NCBI GenBank assembly: GCA_009363875.1
Contig: CM018681.1
Coordinates: forward strand, 41,656,010 to 41,720,009
Length of the DNA stretch: 64,000 nt
Direction: 5' to 3'
Source: Mikania micrantha
Taxonomy: Eukaryota; Streptophyta; Magnoliopsida; Asterales; Asteraceae
In this document: piece after piece, positions 54,814 to 64,000 of the stretch
How the letters are laid out: each line of letters opens with the position of its first letter
How positions within the stretch are numbered: the first letter of the stretch is position 1
Notes under the pieces: model-generated
Databases searched by the model: none
Told to the model about the DNA's origin: nothing
What the model saw: only the letters and a program-made list of their open reading frames with translations
Position numbers and translations under genes: made by a program

Positions 54814-57159
54814 TGTAACATCCCAAATTTTCTAAGATACAAGTTATTTGAATTCTACGTACGTATAACGGATAGGTAACTTGTGGGAAAATAGACGAAA
54901 ATAACTATGATGGGGCTTAGAAATCGTGTACTCGAAATATGGAGATTTCGAGTACACCATATTTCGAGTACTCCCTATTTCGTGTACTCAGGTGTTCGAG
55001 TACGGGCACCTTGTCTATAAATAGTCGTGCCTTGGGAAATGTGACAACCTTTGGTTGGAAGCACAGTCCCTTTCGAGTACACGAAGTTTAAGTCCAAGAA
55101 TTTCAAGAATCAAACTTTGATCGACCAAACGAAGTAGGAAACGCACGGGATTTTACCAGGAGGATCAGCTACCTTCAAGTAAGTGATTCATGTATAGAAA
55201 GCTGGATTTTTATGCAAAAGTTAGGATGGTTAAACAAAGGGTGAACTTATGCATAAAGCTCACACCTTTATGCATAAAGTTCATAACTTTGAGGTTCCAA
55301 TACGTTGGTAACAACATAAGGAACCTAGAACTGGCTCCCAAAGGTCTTAGATGAATTTCTGAGATGTTTAACGACAAAATGATGAGTACACGAAGCTATG
55401 CACTAAGGGTACTCGAAATCATACTTAGAATTTCGTGTACATGAGTATTTCGAGTACATGGGTATTTCGAATACAATGGCTATTTCGTGTACATGGAATT
55501 TCGTATACAGGGGTATTTCGAGTACAGTGGCTATTTCGTGTACATGGAATTTCGTGTACAGGGCATTTCGTGAACAAGGAATGTTTCGAGTACATGGCAA
55601 TTCGTGTACATGAGAACTTAACGAATTTCAAGGGTTTCGAACACTTAGCTAAGTTTCGAGAACTTGGATTCAGTAAGGGGGACTAGTAGGCTATGAGGAC
55701 TTAGAATAATTTCTAAGTCTAAGTATGTGACGTGATGGTATGTGATGATATGATGTAACTGATATAGGTCCTTAAGGCCCTAGCTAAGGAGTTCGGCTAA
55801 GGTTAACAGGAGTCTACTGTCAGGTGAGTTCTAGACGCCCTATTTCATGTTAACTGTTTTGGGCTGACATACATGCTTATGGTTATGTTATGATGTTATG
55901 TGCTTACGATGATGAATGAATGATGGTATGCCCTGACTATGTATGCATGCGTATGTGTTAGTATGATCTATGCATGAAAGTATGTTAAGTATGATGAATG
56001 CATGAGAAATGAATCATGATAATGAATAACATGACATGAAAATGATGCTAGCATTTGATATGATGATGGCTTTATGATAACATGCTTCTTGATGATAACT
56101 ATGAGAATAGTTATAGGAGTATGACAAGGTCCTAGGTTGCTAGGATGGAAGTATGATATGTAGGCATGATGACATGATATTATGATATGCTGATGATGCT
56201 AGCATGTTATGATGAACTGTGCATGATGACAGTATGCTATGATGGTATGATGAGACAATGCTAGTATAACATGTCTAAGATGCCATGATGACTGCTATGA
56301 ACGATGTTATAATGCTAGCAGTAAATGTTATGATGATTATGGTAAAAGATGATATAATGCTAGTATATCATGTATGACGAACGAACGATGTTCCTATACG
56401 TGTTATAGGATAAGTATGAAAGATGTACCAGCTCTTGTGCTGGGTAGGTATGATAGTCAACCACGACTATAACTGGGTATGATAGTCAACCACGACTATA
56501 ACTGGGTATGATAGTCAACCACGACTATAACTGGGTATGATAGTCAACCACGACTATAACTGGGTATGATAGTCAACCACGACTATAACTGGGTATGATA
56601 GTCAACCACGACTATAACTGGGTATGATAGTCAACCACGACTATAACTGGGTATGATGGTCAACCACGACTATAACTGGGTATGATGGTCAACCACGACT
56701 ATAACTGGGTATGATAGTCAACCATGACTATAACTGGGTATGGAGCCTGGTGCCGGCATAAGCCCACTGTTCATATGGTGACAGTGGAACGTATGATGAC
56801 GATGATGGTATTGATGTTATGTGCTAAGGTTATGGACTAGGTGTATGAAATGATGTATATGTTATGTATGTTTAATGCTGTTTTATGAAAACTAGAACTC
56901 ACCAGCGTAAGCTGACTTGATTTAGCATGTATGTCAGGTTGAAGGTAAGATTCGAGAATGCATGGAGCTCGGGCATCAAGTCAGACGATCCATTGGTTTT
57001 GGCAAATCCGATATGTTTTTGATACAGACACTTTATTGATTTCTGTTTATCAAACTATGTTTACATTTCCGCTGCATGATTATGAAAGTTTTTAGTTTAA
57101 GAGCTATGTGTTATGATGAAAACCAACCTCTGTGAGGTGCCCGGTTTCGGGGCCTCACA
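54814..57159 (+). repeat. 3' LTR of the chromovirus
   Basis: It is near-identical to 47534-49876. Differences seen are a 3-base indel near 56250, G for A in the first array junction, one GATGGTC versus GATAGTC array unit, and GTATATG versus GTATATA near 56860. Confidence 0.96.
55824..56937 (+). other. Intron-like module of the chromovirus 3' LTR
   Basis: Same layout as 48544-49654, with hairpin CAGC/GCTG at 56903-56914 and the ten-unit array at 56447-56735. Here it would matter only for transcripts started in the 3' LTR, which could read out into 57160 onward. Confidence 0.5.
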
Positions 57160-57164
57160 TGAAT

Positions 57165-59467
57165 TTATTCAAGAAAGAGAATTGTGTGAATTGTTTTCAG
57201 TTATCATTTCTGAAGATATTAAAAAGACTGATTTTGAACAAATGCCACATTCATGTGCAAAGTGGAGTTTGTTAGAATTTGCATATAATAGTCATGTTGC
57301 AAAGAAGATCAAGGATGCTTATGATCGTTTTTTACCATTTATGCAAGAATTGAAATATTTTCAGTTTGATATTACTGATGGGCAAATCGTTGAGAAGTTT
57401 ACGCAATTCTTACCTTATCGATGGAGTGATTTTGTTAAAAGAATGAAGGAAACAGAAGTTATTCATCATGTCACATTAATAAACTTCAAAGATGTGGTTG
57501 ATAAAATGGAATCGGAGATAAGGAGAACTGGAAAATGGATTGTGAAAATTGTTGATTTCTCGTGGATTGATGAACAAAGAAACATGTTAAAGGCAAGTAT
57601 GAGTGCTGAGAAAGAAAAAAAAGATGTTGATGAAGGAAAGGAAGATGATCTGAAAATTGAAGATTGTATTGAGACAAGTGTGAATTTGAGGATGGAAGGT
57701 AGTGATGAAGAGAAGAGTGAGGATTCTTCAATGTCAGAATTTGATAAAACAATTGAACCTGAAATGTATGAAGATAGCAAACAGATGAATGAAGTTGTAG
57801 ATAAGAGATGTAATGTAACTGAAGATACACACATTCTTGATGATTCTGATATCAAAAGTGAGATGAAGAAGTCTGAAGATGATGTTTTGAAGTCAAAGGA
57901 TGAAACTTCAAGTGTTGAAGTGGTGTCAACAGAGGATGCGAGTGTTTATGAGGATGCCTCTGATGATTTGTCTGAAACAACTACTATCATTAGTGAAGAC
58001 CATTGTCATACCATTTCAGATAAAGAGGTAAGTTTAGGTACATTTTCTAAACTCTCATGCTCTAAATGTTTAAATCTTGAGGGAAAACTTTGGAGTTTGG
58101 AGGAAGAAAACATGAATTTGAAATGTGACTTATCAAACTGCAATAAAGCATACATGGATTTAAAATCAAATGAAAAGTTTTCTTCAAAACAGATTGCAGA
58201 TTTGAAGTTACAGGTTCAATTGTTGACTGATGATTTGTCAAAGTCAAATGCCAATGAAAGTGTTTCTGAACAAAAACTTGACATTTTGAGCAAAGTGAAT
58301 GTTGAATTGACAAATGCAGTAAATAAAATTAAAATCAAAATGGACAAGGCAAAAAGGGACTTTGACATAATCATGCACAAATTGGAGAATCATCATGATT
58401 CTATAATTTCTTCAAGTCCTCTTATTGAGAAATCAAGTGATAGTGAAATTTCATTAGATAACACTCTCAATAAGGGAAAGTCTCCAATTTGTGCTTATGA
58501 CAATTTTTCTCCTATCATTGAAGATTGTACTTTTGAGGAATATGATGAGGAAACATTGTACAGATGTGGGTTGATGGATGTACATAAGGATTATGATGAT
58601 TCTCACAATAATATCTTTGATGATGTGAAACCATGTGTTTCAAACTCTGCATCATCATCCAAAAAGAAAGTTTCTTTCAAAACCTCATTGGTTGAAATTA
58701 AAAAATTTTCAAAGAACAAAAACAAGAAATTTTCAAAACAAAATGGTTTTTCAAGTTACAAACCTAAAAGTCAAATTCAATCAAAATGGGTTGTGAAATC
58801 ATCATGTGCATCAAATAAAGTGGAATCAAAGTGTGATACTCCAAAGTCTTGGATCAAAGACAAGATTTCACTAAGTCCCACAAGATGTGAAAAGTTGAAC
58901 TTTGAGTCTCTCACGTCAAGTGATAAGAAGTCACATTTGACTCATATGCGTTCAACAAGTAATCAAAGATTGGTTTATGGTTCACCAGTGGTAAATCACC
59001 AAAACCATAGGTTTGTACAAAACTATTCTCCTAGGTTTGTGGAGAGGAGAATATGTTTTGAGTGTGGAACAAGAGGGCATATCATTGCTAATTGTCCTTA
59101 TCTGTGTGAGTTACAAGGACAAGTTAGTAATGCCAAGTCTTGTGTCACAGAGGTTTCAAAGTTCATTCCTAAAAGACATAAAATGCCAAATCAAAACAAG
59201 GAAGAACTTGTAATAGCCTCAGATGAGGAAACGTTGAAACTTTCAAAACCTTTAATGACTAATTTGGTGTTTAACAACAATGTAGTTATTCAAGATAAGT
59301 ATTATCTTAAGAATGCACTTGAACAGGAACAGTTGTGGATACCAAAAACAAACAAAGTTTCAAAGGAAACCTCATTAGTTTCAACTGGAAAATGGATTAA
59401 ATTTCGGTATATGGATTTTCATGGAAAACTCAAGACCTCGAAGGCTTGGGTGACTAAAGATATCTAA
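57165..59467 (+). CDS. Gag of the gag-only element, main piece after the insertion
   Basis: This frame continues that of 47314-47533 beyond the TGAAT duplication. It has a helical Copia gag core (YRWSDFVKRMKETEVIHHV), a long acidic Ser/Asp/Glu-rich region, a coiled coil (LEEENMNLKCDLSNCNKAY and following heptads), a Lys-rich stretch, a zinc knuckle CFECGTRGHIIANC at 59054-59095 (about residue 704 of the original protein) and a C-terminal MDFHGKLKTSKAWVTKDI of the kind that precedes protease in Sirevirus Gag. It stops where protease should begin. An ATG at 57113 inside the chromovirus LTR is in frame with it, so a chimeric 784-residue ORF is open. Confidence 0.85.
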
Positions 59468-61255
59468 TGGTTTGTGAGTGTGTGCAGGAGGATTTCAAGA
59501 GGACCTATCAATTGGAGGAGAGCTCATTGATAGTGAAATTTCCTAATGTGTATTTGGTAAAATATTTCTAATTCTTTAACTGTCAAATTATTCTGGAGAA
59601 CTTGACAGGTTTTGAATTACATTGTCATATTTTCTTGATGTTTTCAAGTCACATTGAACATAATGTTTTACAAAGATGGTAAATCATATCGGTTGTCAAT
59701 TTTCCAGGAATTTTGATTTTTCTATATACTTATAAAATTCTAAAAATCAAAAAGATTTTCATTTTTTAGCATTTTAGGGGGAGAAAATTTAAAAAAATCA
59801 AAAACAATATAAAATTAGAAAATTGAGAAATTGATCCGACCTTTGAGAAATGATTGTACATTGTAACATTATAAAGCTTACTTGTATCATACAAGATCAA
59901 ATACAAAGCGATCACAATGCACTCAGTATGATATGTTGGTAGCTCTTTCACTTAATTGTGAATTCTGTAGACTAATGCCATAATCATTCTTTGAGGGACA
60001 CATTACTTAGAACACAGTGTTCGATCTTTGTCTTGAGTGCATGGTCATTTGCCTCAATGATTGCTAATTGTATTAGTACATATATTAGTTTGATCATGTG
60101 TTTCTTTTTCAAAAGAAATTCTGAGTTCATTTTTCTTTTATTTTTGTTCAAATCATGGACATTCTCTGTGTATACTTACGTATCGACCTGATTGTTATGT
60201 TTTGGACATTCTGTTTTTATTTTCTTGGTTTATTTAAAACTTGGGCATTCTATGTGTATATGGAAGTATCAATCTGATTGCTAGGTTTTAAACTTAAATT
60301 ATTTTTTGGTTCAATATCCTGGTTTCATCTGCGCGTACGGAAGTGTCGATCTTGTTACCGGATTTTGAACATTCTGTTTTATTTTACACTTTGTTATTTC
60401 ACAAAAGATATTCTACTTTATTTTTGCATGATCAAACTAAGCAAGAATTTGAACTTATAATTTACAATGGCATCGCTGTTGGTTGATGTTTCACAAAGCG
60501 GGGATGTGTTCAAGTGAGTGGGGAACACAGAGTCTTGTGATTGATTTTCATTAATCCAAATTCACAACAACTGGTTAGATTTAAAGTGGACCCATATACT
60601 GGCAATCGTCCTAGGCTTGTGCATCGACTAAAAAAATCTCATTAACTATAAATAAGTAATGCTGAAGTATGATTACAATATGATCTCATGTTTGGATCTT
60701 TCTCATCAAAAACATATTTATTTTTTAGTTAGAATACAAATTTTGTAGGATTCTAGCATATACAATTTTGTAATTCATAGTTTTAGGGGGAGTTTATTCA
60801 CATCATTGAAAAATTCATAAAATTTTTTTTCTATTTTTTTAGACTATCCGATGTGATTTACTAATTCATTGTAAACACTATATTTGATTTACTGTTAATA
60901 AGTGACAAAGAGAAATTGGAAATGTGATGAGGCATCTAGTTTTGATTATGTGTCAACTGATGCAGGTGATAAGGGTGATGAAGATCTGTGTGTTGAAGAT
61001 ATCACTACAGTCCTCAGCAGGTGAATCTTGAAAAAGAAAGACATAATATGCAAAGAGAGAGAGAGAATGAGATTAAGATTGAGAGGGTGAAGTGGTAACA
61101 AAGAGACTGATGTATTTTCTGTGTGAAAATATAACATCTACAACTGAAGGAAAGTATGATGATAGCAAGGTTGTAGGGGAGTATGTTGATGCATAAATGT
61201 TCCCCGATGCACAAAATGTTTGAGCATATACAACAGCAAGGTTCAAGGGGGAGTA
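59468..61255 (+). other. 3' non-coding region of the gag-only element
   Basis: No pol domain is recognisable in these 1.8 kb. There are three AGGGGGAG tracts (59776-59783, 60785-60792 and 61246-61253, the last being the polypurine tract). Three degenerate copies of a motif with GTATCGACCTGATTG lie at about 60160-60200, 60243-60290 and 60325-60370. The first includes 28 bases (60171-60198) identical to the reverse complement of 26650-26677 in the Sirevirus spacer. The first AGGGGGAGAAAATTT tract resembles the one just after Sirevirus RNase H (about 27095-27112, minus strand), as if pol had been removed cleanly. Confidence 0.8.
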
Positions 61256-61894
61256 TGTTAGTGCATTTTCTGTGTGAAATATGCATTTAATGTGTGAACC
61301 TGGCTTGTTGTATATGAAATCGTAGTTTGTTGTATATGATTAGAAGATCAAGACACAAAGGGTTCGGCTAGAGTTTGGCTAGATTCGTCCAGCGAACCTA
61401 TTGGTTTGTCTGGCGAACCTAATGGTTTGTAGGTTCGGCTATGATTGAAAGCTAAAGGTTCGGCTGTCACAAGGTCACGAACCTTATCAAAGGTTCGTGT
61501 AGATAGAGGTTCGTGAAAGGGTAACATAGACGAACCTTACATATGGTTCGTCTACATTGGAGGTTCGTGAAAGTTTACAAGGGCCGAACCTTTGCATTTG
61601 GAAACCTATATATAGAGAAAAGGTGGTGGACTTGAGATCTAGAGCTTACAATTCACACACACAAAGTCAAATTCTCTCTCAAGCTCAAGATCAAGACTCT
61701 CTTCATCATTGTTTCTTTTGATCGTTCAAGTGTTGTATTTTCACGTTTATTGTTTGTAAACACTTGGATATCAATGAAGAATTCAGATTCATGATCTATT
61801 ACATTGATATTGTTGATTCAAATCTAGTTGTAAACGGATTCCGCACGTTTATGATCGAATCGTAGAATTTCGTGATCGATTTTTCAAATCTACA
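61256..61894 (+). repeat. 3' LTR of the gag-only element
   Basis: It pairs with 45961-46599. Nine substitutions were counted by eye over 639 bases. It is followed by the GAAAC duplication at 61895-61899. Confidence 0.93.
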
Positions 61895-61899
61895 GAAAC

Positions 61900-64000
61900 T
61901 AAGGCTTTCACTCTGCAATCACTCACACAAGTTCTCAATTGTCTCATTGTTCTCAATTATCACATTGCTCTCAAATGAATGAGTTTACGGTTTCTCATCC
62001 TCAACTGGGAGTGACAGTCAACTCATTTAATAAATGAATTTAAATTCATCAACATTATGGTCAACACTAAGTTAAACCAATATGCTCCTAATTTACACCC
62101 ATTTGTTTTGGAAGTTTGTTCTCACAGATATCTTCACAATTGTCTGCCACTAACCAATACTTTGGCTGATTATCAATCAACCAGATCATTGCTAGTGCTC
62201 TAAAATAGTTGTGGCTAGTTAATAGTAAAGTTTTGTCAATTTATCGTCACCCATGTGGCCGTTTACCAAACTTGACTGATGCGACCCTGTTACCGGTCAT
62301 ACGATACATGCCAAATGAGATTCACATTGCGAATAACGTAACCACCTAGCTCACCGAAAGTTTGTCAAACTTATGATACCACTACGTTATCGTTGGTCCT
62401 GGCCACTGCCACTTAATGGTAAACAAACTAAAAGAGACTTTATGCACTAGTATCCAAAACTGAAAAATGTTAATAGTGATATAATTGAACAGTTTCACTA
62501 GCAACCACTCTCATGATACAAGTTCTCATATTTTGTCATTCACTCAATGAAATAAGTTCTCACAATTTGACATTTAACCATAATCCCGTTTTAAGAGCTT
62601 TAACATAGTTAATACATGGTGATAAAATATTAAGTTTAAATGTCTTGAAATCTTATGGAATCAATACCACTTAATCAATTCTACAATCATCATCACTGTA
62701 TAATGTACTTGATACACACTCAAAATGTAATCTCAGGAAAATACGTTTTATTCTAACGGAACATGTAGTTGTTAGAAATTATTTTAGGTTTGCTAGTAAT
62801 CCAATATATGAACATATAGGGATACCCTAGATGTCCCTGAATATTTAGCATAATAGTTTTAAAACCCCACATCCACTTGTAATCATAGCATAATAAATTG
62901 TAAAACCTTACATACAACTTACATTCATAATAAATTATACAAGCATGCTTCTCAGCCCCACAGTTTTAAATCAAAAAGATTTGAAAAGGTACAATGAGCT
63001 TACTTGTGGTGTGTAAGATTGTTGACTTACTTCATTAATGTTCACGCTCGTTGTTTGTAGATGGATTGTATTCAACTTGTGTTTCATTGGTTGGTGTTCA
63101 ATATTGTTAGCATTCACACTTGTTAAAAGTCGTGTTTAAGGTTTGATGAGTAACTAAGTGTTTAGACTAAGTGACCTATTACTTATCTAGTGTGTTACTA
63201 GATTTGTAGTCTATGTGGTCTTATTAGATTACTCTTAACTACCCAACTAAACTCATTTCAAAAGAACTTATGTTTAAGTTCGTAAAGAAAACTCAACTAG
63301 TTATAAATTTACATTTGGTTATAAAAGAAAGTTAAACATATTTTTATTAAAACTCTTTTTTAATGATGTCGTGATAATAAATCATGTTTTTAACTTATAA
63401 AACTCCTAACCCTATGATAATATTTAAGACATTTTGATAAAACACTATAATTAGGTTGTAAAATCTTAGGTTTATACATTTAGCTTTAAGAAATAACCTT
63501 CATGATTGGTTTTGGAAACCTTTAAACTCAATTATGTTATCAGTCTTTGTAATACTACCTTTTCTTTCAAGAAGTCTTTGTTGTTGGTTTTTATCTACCA
63601 AACCAACTTAACAAACCTTATGGTTATTAACCCTTAGGGTTTTAAAAGTGTTTTAAACAAGTATTAGACTTTTAAATTATAAAATTATAGGAGTTTGAAG
63701 AACTTTGAATTTGATTAACACCTTGGAAACCCTAACAACCCCTTTACCGATACTATCATCTTCAACTCAACTATATGATCTTGCTTCCAATTAAATTTAG
63801 TTAGTTCTCAACCCAATTCACTTGGATTACATTATTGAAATTAGTATCGGTAGTATTAAGTACTTAGTTTTAGCGACGAACTTATTAATATCGACATAAG
63901 TGCTGGTCCTCTTCGGTCGACATTAACAGTATCGACCTTTGCTTGAAATTTGTAAATCAAATTCATTATTTGGTAATATCGATGAATCTTGAGTTTACTA
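61900..64000 (-). repeat. LTR G, right segment (runs past window end)
   Basis: The first 390 bases align with 5570-5960 of LTR C. The minus-strand donor-like site at 63003 lies beside a CATGCTTCTCAGCCCC block also found at about 8616 in LTR D. TATCGA words at 63840-63985 resemble LTR A at 1190-1650. No gene is seen. The true end is outside the window. Confidence 0.7.

Larger units (their letters stand above)
47534..57159 (+). mobile_element. Intact Tekay/Del-like chromovirus (Ty3/gypsy)
   Basis: LTRs of 2343 and 2346 bases (47534-49876 and 54814-57159) are flanked by exact TGAAT duplications (47529-47533 and 57160-57164). PBS, one uninterrupted gag-pol ORF and a polypurine tract are in place. 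The LTRs differ by three substitutions and one 3-base indel, the fewest of any pair here. All parts expected of an autonomous element are present. It is inserted in the gag ORF of the gag-only element. Current activity is likely but inferred. Confidence 0.96.
45961..61894 (+). mobile_element. Gag-only LTR retrotransposon (TR-GAG type) with nested chromovirus
   Basis: Two 639-base LTRs (45961-46599 and 61256-61894) are flanked by exact GAAAC duplications (45956-45960 and 61895-61899). A PBS, one long gag ORF and a polypurine tract are present. Protease, integrase, RT and RNase H are absent. Without the nested chromovirus (47534-57159) the element is about 6.3 kb. The LTRs differ by about 9 substitutions. 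LTR ends (TGTTAGTGCA...CTACA), the one-base PBS spacer, AGGTTCG words and an internal triple repeat link it to the Sirevirus at 21040-34149, its likely source of enzymes. Confidence 0.92.
45512..63003 (-). other. Intron-like module of LTR G, split by a later insertion
   Basis: The minus strand has ACCACAA|GTAAGCTC at 63003 and ATTCTTCTTAG|GTGAGG ending at 45512. Without the gag-only element it would be about 1.55 kb. The acceptor has TTAG instead of CTCAG. Confidence 0.4.

Noticed and set aside
57466..57855. Minus-strand Ser-rich frames opposite the gag of the split element
   Set aside because: Antisense shadow of the acidic, Glu/Asp/Ser-rich gag region.
1..64000. Host protein-coding genes
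   Set aside because: Every frame with recognisable motifs belongs to a retrotransposon; remaining long frames are shadows or repeat-derived.

Overview
The window is plant nuclear DNA made almost wholly of nested LTR retrotransposons. I see no host gene, tRNA, rRNA or CRISPR array. The host is a eudicot, probably Asteraceae: this is inferred from the style of the chromovirus LTRs (TGTCACACCCC starts) and of the Sirevirus env-like ORFs, not proven. All intact primer-binding sites match initiator tRNA-Met (TGGTATCAGAGC).

Layout from left to right. Bases 1-4393 are two chromovirus-type LTRs (A and B, + strand). A Copia RT/RNase H scrap on the + strand follows (4394-4762). LTR C (4763 to about 5960) begins an old minus-strand gypsy element (here 'G') whose other LTR lies at 45161-45960 plus 61900-64000. 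Inside G sits an old minus-strand Sirevirus-like Copia element ('Copia-2', about 5960-45003). Copia-2 is split by a 4.2-kb solo LTR (D: 6886-10659, 20609-21039, 34155-34164) in its env-like ORF and by a 2.66-kb solo LTR (F: 39756-42416) in its gag. Solo LTR D is itself split by a recent, nearly gene-less chromovirus derivative (10660-20603) and by a complete 13.1-kb Sirevirus with gag, pol and an env-like ORF (21040-34149). On the right, LTR G is split by a gag-only element (45961-61894), whose gag is split by a very young, intact Tekay/Del-like chromovirus (47534-57159) with a 1519-residue polyprotein. Deleting an insertion and one copy of its target-site duplication restores a reading frame in three cases, which confirms the order of insertion.

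The intact chromovirus makes gag, protease, reverse transcriptase, RNase H, integrase and a C-terminal chromodomain. It could mobilise itself and perhaps related derivatives. The gag-only element shares a PBS layout, LTR motifs and an internal repeat with the Sirevirus, so it probably used Sirevirus enzymes. Differences between paired LTRs agree with the nesting order: 3 substitutions in the 2.34-kb chromovirus LTRs, about 8 in the 2.66-kb derivative LTRs, about 9 in the 639-bp gag-only LTRs and about 19 in the 446-bp Sirevirus LTRs.

The most unusual signal is shared by all eight chromovirus-type LTR families here. Each carries a hairpin (CAAC/GTTG, or CAGC/GCTG with compensatory changes) just before a splice-acceptor-like site. 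The six with that part preserved also have a splice-donor-like site 0.5-1.6 kb upstream. This suggests a conserved intron-like module inside the LTR.
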